From NCBI RefSeq assembly GCF_019925205.1, contig NC_083561.1:8865217-8929216 (forward strand): a stretch of DNA of 64,000 nucleotides. The letters are read 5' to 3'. Below are positions 1-10,493 of the stretch, one piece after another. A program made the position numbers and the translations under genes. The notes under the pieces are model-generated. The model searched no databases, was not told the DNA's origin, and saw nothing but the letters and a program-made list of their open reading frames with translations. Origin of the DNA: Metopolophium dirhodum (lineage: Eukaryota > Arthropoda > Insecta > Hemiptera > Aphididae). Position 1 is the first letter of the stretch. Every line of letters begins with the position of its first letter.

Positions 1-1360
1 TAAAAAGTATTTTAAATACAAAAAAAGTATTTAAATACAAGTATTCGAATATTTAACAAGGCTTCTTATCCGCAAATATATGTTATATGTTATATATAAT
101 ATATGTAAATAAAAAAGTAAATTGTACAATTGTAGGTATACACGCAATACGATTTTACTACCTACTTCTACCCAATTTTAATATAATTATATTAGACTAG
201 GACAAGCATATACAATTGACTTACATATTATATGACATAATATGAGGTAACCAAATATGGGTTGATTCTTCATACATGTATTGAATGTTGTCATATTTTG
301 AAGAATCCCAAACTAAAAATTCATCTTTCCATACCTATGTAAAAATGTTCAGTGTATTATGTTACTTTTATTTTTACACAATGATTGACGCAACTAGGTG
401 AAAAATATATTATTATTTTTTTGGGGGGGAGGTGGGGGCCTCATCAATAGACATAGTAGGAAATAAGTATCCATTAATACATAATATAATATAAATTAGT
501 ATAGCCAGTATAGGTACCTTAAGTTACACAGTATACATATATAGGTATAAAGTCCGGGAGTGCTAAAATATTATGGTTCCACCTTCCACAATTCCATAAC
601 CCCTATTTTAGCTAATCAATTATTGTCGATAATACATTTTTTTTCTCGATCCAAAAACTTGAAAATTGAATACAAGGTTCCTCACAAGTCGTTATAAAAG
701 AAATTCAGCAAAATCACGAAAATATACAAATTATTTTGTAGTTAAAAATTTATAAAAATGTTTAATTTTTATAGCTGAGGATTGAAAATCTAAAACAAGG
801 TTTCTCTAAGTAGTTCATGTAAATATTTCTTTTCAAAGCGATTGAAAATAAAAAATTCAAAATCCAAACCACAATAGTTTACAAGTGATTCGTGAAATGA
901 ATTACTTGGAGAAACTAGGATTTGGAGTAATAATTTGAAAGCAGGTTCGCTATACCTATACAATACGAGTATTCACCCGTGAATAGGACAATATAGTCAT
1001 ATCCCATTTTATCCTTTAATAATACATTTATTAAAATTCTGAATTTTTGAAATTTTTCAATATCTATATAATATACTAACATTGATCATATTTTCAAATA
1101 AATTATTGGATTTTTTTATACCACTTATGTGTCCTGTGGCAATACAAATAATAAACTTATTGCTCATTTTTAAATTGTAAGTAAACCGATTTGTTTTAAA
1201 TGCTTACTAATCAAAATTCAAACGGTTTCTAAGTTATTAAACATTTAATCTTAATCCTTAACAATGGTTTTACATAATTTATACATTATACAATATAATA
1301 TGTAAATGTAAACTAGCATAGGTTGAAAAATGTCCTAGTATATTATTATAGGTAGTAATA
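1..1360. other. AT-rich intergenic DNA, no gene seen
   Basis: I see no exon-like reading frame with splice sites here. The first 60 bases hold repeated AAGTATTTAAATAC-type words, similar in composition to the interior of the hAT-like MITE at 44146-44496. They may be the end of a related element cut by the window edge. A G-rich tract lies near 421-440. Confidence 0.5.
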
Positions 1361-1648
1361 ATATACTATAACGGGGGGACGAGGTGGCCGAGTGGTCTAA
1401 CGCGACGGATTCGGCACAGCCGGTCCGAGTTCGATCCTCGACCACTGGGCGGCATTTTTCTCCGTGCAAGTCACGGTGTCCGGAGAACAAGTGCCGCCAT
1501 CCCCCCACCCCGGGGCACGGCAGAAACCTACGGGTGCCCCATTAGAAATTCTGCCAAACACAACACACACGTGTACCAACCTACCCAATATAAAACCTAC
1601 AGTGCCCTCCCCACACCCAATGGCCTATGTTGCCGCGGGTTACCCAAT

Positions 1649-1679
<31 letters not shown>

Positions 1680-1686
1680 CTATAAC
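1361..1686 (+). mobile_element. Full-length tRNA-derived SINE with target-site duplication
   Basis: The body (about 1373-1674) opens with a tRNA-Ser-like sequence. The polymerase III A box is TGGCCGAGTGG (about 1386-1396) and the B box is GTTCGATCC. An unrelated C-rich region and a long A tail (about 1649-1675) follow. The 12-bp direct repeat ATATACTATAAC flanks it exactly (1361-1372 and 1675-1686), the signature of LINE-mediated retroposition. It is not a functional tRNA gene: the anticodon and acceptor stems do not close properly and the 3' half is non-tRNA. The perfect duplication and long pure A tail suggest a recent insertion. Short reading frames inside it are meaningless. Confidence 0.92.
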
Positions 1687-3337
1687 ATTTTTTACAAATT
1701 AAAAAATTGTTATAAATTAATATTGATTTCTATGTATTATCTATAGTGTAGTCAGTTTTAAAAGTTTTGGTAATACTTAACTCTTTCCAATTCTAATTGA
1801 TGTACATCAAAATGTTCTAAGAACCATATTCTTAACAATTTGCCATAATACTGGTATAAGGTGGTCATATTTGAAAAAAAAAATTGTATAGCAACAGGAA
1901 ACGCCTTAAATAACAAATTTAACTGTTTGAAAATATGATCCTTAAATTTACTTAAAAATTCTAAAAATTAAAATTTTAATACATTATTTGTTGAAGAAAA
2001 AATAGTGGGTGAGCATATTTAGTGAGTACTGAATTACCAATAAGCCTGGACAGCTTGACCATTCGGACATTTCGGACGATTGAAATTATATATACTTACA
2101 ATTTAGGTAAATAACTTATATTTACAATATATGCTTTATGTATATAATGCTTTAATAGTATAAAATGTCCGCGTTCTGCAATGTACCTTTTTACCCGACC
2201 GTATACAAAGTGTCCGCGTTTGGCACTTTTAAAGCTCGACCATACAAAGTGACCTAGAACCCACCGCATATTGCATAATATAATTATTAATTTTATAATT
2301 TCTTTGGTAGGTAGGTACTATTATTATCTAGCTGTTACGTATTATTATATCTGTATTATTATACCATTGACTTTAGATTTTTAGGAAAATTCTAAATCTG
2401 TACACATTTCATTAGACATTGAATATATTGAAGAAGTTGTCCCTAGTTGCGTCATAAGGTAGAAATTATAATTTATAATTTAAGTTATTACCTACCATAA
2501 TTAATTGAATGCTCAATTGTAAAATGTCCCATTTTTCGTTCTAAAATAAAAACAATTATATATGATATTATGATTATTAATAATAATTAATATGAAAATG
2601 TTTTTAAAATAAATTATAATAAGAATTTAGTGATGGAATATCCGGGGCTTTATATATTTAACCAAAGTACATGTTTGAATTATTATAAAAATATGTCAGT
2701 CAATATAGCAATACAGCCATTAGACATAAATAAAATATATTAATTATAACTTATACATTTTAAAGAATATTTTTTTAAATACAATTAAAATCCAACAAAA
2801 CTGTATTTGGATATCCATGTCAGGATAACAGGATAATTATTAATTAGGATATTCGGATATTGTTCCCATCCCTAATAAAGATATACAGAAAACGCGGCGT
2901 ATTAGGAACACGGATAATATTGATACAATAGTTTTATTGTAAACAAAGGGTCTAGGGAGTAGGGACCTAGACATAGGGTCCTTATATATCCTAGTTAATA
3001 GGCTTATTAAAGTAGAAACCAATCGGCTATTTGAAGCAATCGGTTAATTGACACATTTCATCTTGGTCTAAAAGTATTCCTAATCAGCGGCTTCTACTGT
3101 ACTTAAAAATACAGATAACGAGCCTATATAGTGCTTATAAGGCAGGTGCCAGGTACATATACAAGGGCTCTAATCTCCCACCGAAATGTTTTTAAAAAAA
3201 ATTGTTCGTTTAGACATTATCCACATAGTATTTTATGACTATTATTAAAGATCAATGTCATTCACTATTTTGGGTAATTTTTGGTTATCGCGACTACCAA
3301 CCATGTAATATAGTACATAGTATACATACCTATGCGT
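1687..3337. other. Repeat-poor AT-rich DNA with a short degenerate direct repeat
   Basis: No gene is supported. About 2161-2250 contains two imperfect copies (about 40-47 bp) of a module starting TGTCCGCGTT and ending with a CCATACAAAG or CGTATACAAAG type motif, probably a decayed transposon fragment. The remainder is low-complexity AT-rich sequence. Confidence 0.4.
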
Positions 3338-4643
3338 ATAGATCCAACGGGGTATATCTCGCTCGCTATGCTAACTCGGATAATTTAAATAAAAAACATT
3401 CCTCAATTTGTTATGTGTAACACCACTGGCACCTTGGGTATATAAGTCTTAAAGTAAAAACAAAATGTTTAAAAGCACATATATAGACCCACGCATGGCT
3501 TTCGTTCGCTGCACTAGCTCAGACACAATTTAAATCGATAATATTCCTAGGTTCAGTGGAGGATCTAGGTTTTTTTAAGGTGGTGGGGGGGGGGGGTGCT
3601 AAGGCTAAAGTCTCGTATCTGTATATACTCCATCCTGATGGAAAGACATTTTTTAGTTCTCAAAATGAATGTGCTTAATATCCAAAACTTATACTTATAA
3701 GTTATACAATATACTCAATTTTTTTTTTTGGTACCAATTTTGTTTAGTAATTTCCCCATCCTTCTGAGAAATACATAGTAGAGTATTTGTTTTCCAGGAA
3801 GCAACATACCAAGGAAGTTGCTATAGCACCCTAGTACTCCCCTCTGGTTGCGCGTTTGCCTAGACTTGATATGTAAAAACACTTTGAGTAGTTCTCGAGA
3901 TAAGGTTAGGTTAATTTAGGATACTCTAATACAGTGGTTACAAAATGGCAGCCCGCGGTTACGGCCCTCGGAAAAGTTTTATCCGGCCCGCAGACAATGA
4001 AAAAAAAAATGAAAACCAATAATAAAGTACATATTATGTAGGCTCATTAGCCTTGCCAGTTTGTTTGATTTTCCACCAGACAATAGCTGTTTTTAACGTT
4101 TTCAATATTATTAATATATGTTTTATTACGAGACTTCACATAAATCATTTGCCAAAAAATTTCCAGTAAGTAGTGAACTTTGTAAATCAGAAATTAAAAA
4201 CCTGTATATAAAATATTAAGTGCATGAATTATAGTTTATACACACAATTTCAAGCAGTTAAAAGCAAGACTTGCCATTTTTCCCACTAATTTTAATTTCT
4301 AACCCAATTTTCTATTTATATTATAATTATTATAAATTTTTATTTTATTCTAATTTATTTAGTTTAGTTAATTATTATTTTATTTATTATTATTAACGCC
4401 ACTAATCACTATAGACTGATACTTTTGCATTTTAATATAATATGTTAAAAATATTTGCTTTGACTATTTTGATGGCCCCCGAAAATGATCAAAATTCCCA
4501 ATGTGGCCCTCCAAAAATATTAATTGGTGATCCCTGCTTTATACTCAAGGTGTTTTTACATCATAGCAAATCGAGGGATGTTTTTGATTTAAATTGTCCG
4601 AGTTAGCATAACAATCGGGTAACCCCGCCGGGTCTATTATATA
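3338..4643. mobile_element. Inverted-repeat element with nested hAT-like insertion
   Basis: A module at about 3338-3450 (containing GCTATGCTAACTCGGA and CATTCCTCAATTTG) recurs in inverted orientation at about 4536-4643 (TCCGAGTTAGCATAAC). A diverged direct copy lies near 3480-3560. Between the inverted copies sits a separate insertion at 3932-4535. The arrangement suggests a foldback-type or composite element later hit by a hAT-like element. Exact ends and the family are unknown. Confidence 0.55.
3932..4535. mobile_element. Non-autonomous hAT-like element
   Basis: The ends CAGTGGTTACAAA and (reverse complement of the right end) CAGGGATCACCAAT form imperfect terminal inverted repeats of hAT type. 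Subterminal GGCCCGC/GGCCCTC words occur at both ends, as in many hAT elements. The 8-bp flanks (CTCTAATA and CTTTATAC) agree only partly, so the target duplication is either eroded or misplaced. No transposase reading frame is present. It is nested in the 3338-4643 repeat. Confidence 0.55.
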
Positions 4644-4651
4644 CTCTATAC

Positions 4652-4681
4652 CACGATGTAAATAATATTATCTACATCGTG
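4652..4681. repeat. Short perfect hairpin
   Basis: The 9-bp arms CACGATGTA and TACATCGTG are separated by an AT-only loop. No role is known; it may be part of the surrounding repeat. Confidence 0.5.
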
Positions 4682-4952
4682 CTCTACACCTACGTACTAT
4701 ATGTCTATATAGCTATGGTTGGTACTCGAAATAACCAAAAAGTACTTGTTAACTCTTCTCCTTAAAATTTGAATTGTTATCTATATTTAGTATATAATAC
4801 GTGACTAAGGAAATACCACGTAATACTGCAATTTATTGTATACCTAATGTAGTAGTAGAACATTAGTAGGTACATATAGGCTAAATAAATTTAAATTTAA
4901 AATTGTATTTACCATACGGACATTGAAAATGTAAAATTTGGTATTAACATAC

Positions 4953-6051
4953 GTCTGAGACGATTGGTTCATCACAGGCCTTATGTTTCTATTGTAAGAG
5001 CAAAACAAATCATTTGAGAGTCTTGCAGCAGCAGATGAACCAGTTGAATCATTACTGCATCCTTCGCTATAATTGTGACTGCTCCCTAAAAAATATATAG
5101 TCGATTCATTAATCATTATAAATACTATTTTTTATTTAAAACAGCACTTTCAAATTCAATATAATTTACCAAGGAAAAATACCACGCATGTATAAAAGAA
5201 GCCCACTTTAAAAACAACCATCGTGTTCAACATAAAACTAAGTAATAATAAGTAATAACGAAAGGCGAAAGCTGTAAAAGTATATATATAATAAACGCCC
5301 ACTTAAAATTTTAATTATAGTCGTGTTTTGGTATCTGTGGAGTATCATTATTCATATTAATATTATAATATTAGTTTATCTGTGACATTTTTGATAATAT
5401 AAACATTATGGCTCGACAAAAAAAGTTTTTTCATATTTATATATTATACATATTGTGTCAAATTATTGTCGAATGCATGCGCCTGCAAATGGTCTATATA
5501 GATCTCTGATAAAATAATGTTTTATTTTGGTATATTCATGAACATATTACACATTATAAATATAGCATATTTAACATTTAAATACAAGTAGAACTTAAAA
5601 TGATTGGCATAGTATATTTAGATATTAAAAAATAATTAATTGTTTTAAGTTTTTTAAATCTTTTGTTTATTGATATTAAAGGGCATAGCCAAGGGGTGAT
5701 AAGCGAGACACTCCCCTCCTCTGAAGTCTGTAACCAACAAATATATATTAATAATTAATGAAATTTTAAATTGGAGAACAAATGAACGCTATTTTTTGTC
5801 CCGGTACATCTCTCTCAAACATAAAACATCACAATGGTTTCCCATAAAGTAGCAATAGTAGCTTACCTTTACATGATATGAAACCCTCGAAGTTTTGCGT
5901 TAGCACTGTAAATGTCGAGGAATTAAGGGGATTCCACTCAGAGTGATTTTCTGTCTTTGCGTCATACTTAGAGTTACATAGCGTGACATAGGATTTAGAC
6001 GTGTTCTTTGCCAAACGTAACGATTGATATAGTGAAACGATAATTATTATT
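4953..6051 (-). CDS. Partial nicotinic acetylcholine receptor-like subunit (two N-terminal exons)
   Basis: Two minus-strand exons, 5867-6051 and 4953-5085, have good splice signals (TTTTCAG and TTTTTTAG acceptors; G|GTAAGC and C|GTATGT donors) and join in one frame. The first encodes a hydrophobic stretch (IIIIVSLYQSL, probably the end of a signal peptide) followed by a Ser/Asn/Thr-rich segment. The second ends in RLSNDLFCSYNRNIRPVMNQ, which resembles the 'RLvrDLFrgYNkLIRPVqN' start of the mature extracellular domain of insect nicotinic receptor subunits. These are Cys-loop cation channels of the plasma membrane. The exon ends just after this motif, as exon 2 does in many nAChR genes. The long insert between the signal peptide and the motif is unusual. 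The start codon should lie upstream (right of 6051), and the ligand-binding and membrane exons must lie to the left or beyond the window. A divergent subunit or another Cys-loop channel remains possible. Confidence 0.6.
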
Positions 6052-6186
6052 CTGAAAACAGATTTGAATTTTCCTTCAAGTCTTATTGAAATAGACTTTC
6101 CCACATTTTTATATTATTCCCAAAAAAGGTTATTCTAAAAGAGTAATTAAAAAGTTGTCATATATTTTGATAACTTTAATATTTTA

Positions 6187-6850
6187 GATCCTGAGTGGAA
6201 CAATGAATGTATTGATTTTACAATGATGTGTGTATTTTTATATTTTAATTTTTTAATTTTTTTTTGTATCTGTGTACACGATCAGTAGTCGAAATATTGC
6301 TTTGATTTTTAACTTCAGTATCTTGTTCGATGGAAAAGTGAAAATCGTTGGTGAATTGGGAAGGTCAAAATTTTAAATTCCCAGTAATTTTCAAAAGCGC
6401 CGTGATAAACAAAATAAAAATTAAGGGAAAACGGGAATTTTTACGCAAAATCAATTTTGGTTTTTGGTGTAACTTTAAAACAAATGTAGATACATGACAT
6501 TTTGACTGAATATTTGTATTAGCAATTTCTATACATCATAAAATTTTCAAAATATTTTGATTTGTTTTGAGCTGTTTACGGACATTTTCAATTTCCAATT
6601 ATTTTAGTTTTTTTTTTTATGAATGGCAATAAAACTTTATTTGTTAAGTAAAAAAACTCGTAAATTTAAGACAAGGCTCCTATTATACTGTTACAATGAC
6701 ATTTGAAAAATATTAAAAATCCTTTGTCACCGTTTTTTTTTTCTTTTGATATATAATATTCAATTAGGATTAAGTTAAAAAGGTGACACAAATGTAATAT
6801 TACCAGTTATATGTTATTTATGTTACCTAACAAACAAACTTTAAGATTCT
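6187..6850. repeat. Dispersed repeat opening with a GATTCTGAG-like word
   Basis: The segment begins GATCCTGAGTGG, followed by ATGAATGTATTGATTTTACAA. That opening recurs near 35003 in this window (GATTCTGAGCCTAGCGATGA...). Another GATTCTGAGCGG occurs at 6845. The interior is AT-rich with no coding potential. It is probably a degraded non-autonomous DNA element common in the genome. Confidence 0.5.
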
Positions 6851-7049
6851 GAGCGGCTAAGCCTAAAAGTATAAATCGATTCACAGAATAATACATATCG
6901 TAATACAGTACCAGAATATTAGGTACCTACCTATACTATATCAATAATAGTAATGGTCTTTAGAAAAATTAACGTGCTCGAAAATTTAATGCTGCGGGCC
7001 GATGAATGATGAACGTACTAATAATATATTATTATAGCCCATAGGTACA

Positions 7050-8040
7050 CCGTACACGTCGTCGCCTGGGAGATTTTCGAATTGATCGGTCTCTGTGTTG
7101 GAAGACTTATATTTAGCCCGGAGAAACCACTTCGATTTTGGACGACGCAACCGGAAAGGATGACGAAAACGAAGAACATTTTGAGGAGTTAATTTTCTTG
7201 CACAGTGATATATTGCCGAGCAGCGATGCGTTGTCTCTCGCAGTCTGAGCCTGGATCTCAGATACCCGAGACAGCACAACTCGGCTACACTGTCCAAGAA
7301 AACGATGATTCATCGGTAGTTCAGGACGAATCCATTTTATCAGCCTACAGTTATGCGCAGTCGGGTGGCGACGCGCCGTCCTCGGAGTTGGGGCCTGTCG
7401 ATCCCACTCCGACGTCCGAGGGCGGACCGCTCGGCGACGTAGTGATGCCAGCTGCAGAATACATATTATATGCAGACATTGAGCAGCCGGCCAAGGATTT
7501 AACTGTGGTAGATGGCAGTGTCGGCCTGGCACACCAAAGGCCCAAGGATCAGTTTTTAAGGGGCCCCATAATGAAATACAAATTTTACTTGACATTTTGG
7601 TGAGAAAATGCTCACCAAATTTCAGAGTCGATGACTCTCCCCTTTTCATCCCGGGGTAATTCCACATCGGCCGCGTCTTTACCGATTCCGCAGCACAAAA
7701 TCTCTGTTCACTCTGTCCGCGTGTGGTTTGTCTATATTGGTCTTCGCCGTTCGTCGTCAGTCATCACCGTCAACCGTAGTCGCTCCCGCGGCCGTCTCGG
7801 TCTGGCCTCGCCAGCTGGGCAAGGTCGTCACGCGTCCGATCAAACGCGCCCGTGACACCCGTCAACCCGTGGGGACCGGTCGTTGGAACGTGCAGAGGTG
7901 ACCAGTGGCCACAACATTGCATATCCGCACCAATTCGCCATCTCGTATCCTCCCCTCCTAGTTTATTGTGTCTCCTGTCTGTTGTATTTTTTTTCCTGTT
8001 TAATTTCCTTTACTTATCTCAAATATTATTCACTTAATAA
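7050..8040. other. GC-rich island with broken reading frames, origin unclear
   Basis: This stretch is much richer in G+C and CpG than its surroundings. The plus strand has an acidic frame at about 7140-7248 (DDATGKDDENEEHFEELIF...), then, after a frame change, a 132-residue frame at 7205-7603. Minus-strand frames also occur. Downstream, T-rich DNA with an AATAAA-like signal (about 8034-8041) follows. Two readings fit: the promoter and 5' untranslated region of the minus-strand receptor gene to the left, since other promoters in this window look alike, or the remains of a retrotransposon. I do not recognise the predicted peptides. Confidence 0.4.
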
Positions 8041-8399
8041 ATTTCAGTTTTTTCTTTTTTGCTCTACTTTTTTTTTTTTAACATATTATATCAAATTGTA
8101 TAACAACAGCAACTGTTTCCAAAATTGTTTCTGTTTTTGAAATTATATTCAATATAATTAATTATTTCATTTATTTTGTGAACACAAAAAACTACTGTTG
8201 TTTTTTTCGTATTGTTAAGTGTATAAATCAATTTTTACAGATTGAACAACTGTATAATTATAGACTTAAGTTGTATTATCGTAATCCGAACAAATCTTGT
8301 AACGGGTATGTTTTACTGTACTTACTTGGAAATCACTTTTCGACGGTATGTGTGTTTTGACAGTTGTACAATAATATAATTATAGGCATAACAGCCCTG

Positions 8400-8771
8400 C
8401 AGTGTTCGAACTTATCTAGATGAATATCTAGATAATTATTTGTTCATCTTCTATCTTATCTAGATAAATAGTTACAAGGTATCTAAACGTTCATCTTAGA
8501 TATTTTTTTTACTAATCTAAATAAATTCATCTAGATAAATTTTTATTGATAAAAATGACAAAATTGTACAAACGCATTTTTAAATATTTATACAGATTCT
8601 CAAACAAAGTTTATGGTTTATAATAATAATAATGTAATTATTTTTATTTATATCATTATTATTATGTTTCTAGTGCCCAACTAAAATATACCTAAATTTA
8701 AAACCATTTAAAAAATAGTTGTATATTTTTTTTTATCTAGATAAAAAAGTACTAATCTAATCCGAACACTG
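8400..8771. mobile_element. Small hAT-like element filled with TCTAGATA words
   Basis: The ends CAGTGTTCGAAC and (reverse complement) CAGTGTTCGGAT form terminal inverted repeats. The interior is packed with ATCTAGATAA-type palindromic words in both orientations and has no reading frame. I could not find a matching 8-bp target duplication (flanks CAGCCCTG and ACAATAGA), so the hAT assignment rests on the ends and on its resemblance in plan to the neighbour at 8869-9423. Confidence 0.6.
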
Positions 8772-8860
8772 ACAATAGATGGTACGTCTTACAGAGTGGA
8801 AAGTGTAATACATTTTCGTAGCACGTAGGTATATAACATAATTATATGAATAAAGCGTCT

Positions 8861-9431
8861 ACGTGATGCAAGGCTGGGCATTAACGAGTTAAAAAGTTAA
8901 AGTTAAGTTAAAAAGTTAATTTTATTTTAACTTTTTCACTTAACTAGTTACTTTTGGCTTTTCATTAACTTAACTGTTAACTTACTAAATTTCTTTCTTA
9001 ATTAACGTGAAATTAATGAGTTGATTTTTAATTTTAAGAAATAAGTTAAGTTAATTCATTTTGTTTTTAATTTTATAATATTTCACTATTTTGTTTTCAT
9101 GTCAAAAAATATGTATCGTAAATTGTTTAAAGTTAAAAATGTATATCATTAGAATCTAACTTATATGGAAATAGTGTATGAAGTATTAACCCTTTATCCT
9201 ATAATTTAGTTTTGGGTTGGAAAAAAATTAAGTACGCTAGCGTTGTATAAACAAATTAACTTTTTTTTAACTTAATAAAAAGTTAACAAAAATTGTGTAT
9301 TAACTTTTAACTTAACTGAGTTAATCTATAGTTAAATTAACTTTTAACTTTTAACTTTTTGTTATTGATGCATATTAACTTAACTTAACTGAGTTAAAAA
9401 ATTCATTAACTTGCCCAGCCTTGACGTGATG
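8861..9431. mobile_element. hAT MITE with perfect 8-bp target duplication, TTAACT-rich
   Basis: The element body is 8869-9423 (555 bp). The terminal inverted repeats CAAGGCTGGGCA are perfect. The flanks ACGTGATG (8861-8868 and 9424-9431) are a perfect 8-bp duplication, diagnostic of hAT transposition. The interior is almost entirely degenerate TTAACTT/AAGTTAA words, probably arrays of transposase-binding or replication-expanded motifs. It has no coding capacity and so depends on a transposase made elsewhere. Confidence 0.9.
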
Positions 9432-9439
9432 TGTCTATA

Positions 9440-10130
9440 ATAATTGTGTATAAGCATGTATAAGTATTAAGTATAATCATTAAATCATTCATTGAGTATA
9501 CTAGCATAGTAGTATACTTGTGTATACTCATTGGTTATTGGTATATAAATTAGTTTTTGATAAAAATTGAGAATATATGATTATATAGATCGGTACATAT
9601 ATTATTTTTCGTATATTTTACATAAGGTCGCCCGCAGACAAGTGCGCAGCTGCCGGAAAGAAAAAGACGTGACTTATTATAATATATGATAATATATGCG
9701 CCATATGTTCGGGAAATGGTTCGTCTTACACGTTTAGTAAATAGATCAAATTACTTCAAATCAATAGTATTAACATTATATTTTATTCTACGTAAAAACT
9801 TTTTTTATATCTTTTTCTTTTGTTTTCTACAGCAGGTTGCTTTTGTCTTGCAACCTTTTAATAATTTATTCAATACAAAAACTATAGTATTCTTTAATAA
9901 TATGCGTGGTCAAAATTATTGGAACCAAATAAAATACTATCGATAAAATCGCACAAAACTTAATCTGGATTTCACTTTATTTTGCTCAATTTCGCTTAAT
10001 CCGAAAAAAAAACATATCTGCCAGATTTGTAGTAAATACTAATGCCCAATACTAAAATTAATTACTTTACTTACAAGTTACGATAATATCATAAGATATG
10101 CCTACCTATAGTAATATTATGGGTTGATAT
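9440..10130. other. Intergenic DNA, no gene seen
   Basis: This is AT-rich sequence with one spurious frame (9686-9946) that lacks splice sites or recognisable motifs. Confidence 0.4.
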
Positions 10131-10262
10131 ACAGTCTTCGCTCAGAATCGTTATTCATATACAATGATATATTGATATATCATTGAATTCAAATTTAATA
10201 CCATCCATTACAGTGACTCACTTGTAACCTACTGTACAGCAAAGTGACATCCACTTGCCCAC
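10131..10262. repeat. Dispersed repeat, copy paired with 49091-49221
   Basis: The sequence runs from GCTCAGAATCG through TATACAATGATAT, TTGAATTCAAATTTAATAC, GTGAC and GTACAGCA to CACTTGCCCAC. It recurs in the same order at 49091-49221. Both copies contain the reverse complement of the GATTCTGAGC word that opens other repeats here, so this is probably one end of the same family. Confidence 0.7.
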
Positions 10263-10493
10263 CCATTTTTACTTTTAATTGTTGATAAATCAAAGCACCA
10301 TACTCAATGATCAAACAAATTCATATAGAATACATACTTTTGTAGCAGAGTTCAATAGTAAATTTAGTTTTAGTTTTTGAAAGAATCTTTTTTTAATTAT
10401 ATACATGGAAGACACAAAAATTAAGAAAATACACATTTTCTAATTATATATAAATAAAAACAATTTAACATAGGTAATATGTATAAAATTATC

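Noticed and set aside
1380..1455. A tRNA-Ser gene
   Set aside because: The A and B boxes are present, but the cloverleaf does not close, and the sequence continues into a SINE body with an A tail and target duplication.
7113..7667. A 184-residue minus-strand protein gene
   Set aside because: It overlaps plus-strand frames in GC-rich DNA, has no recognised motif or splice signals, and its composition looks like an antisense shadow.
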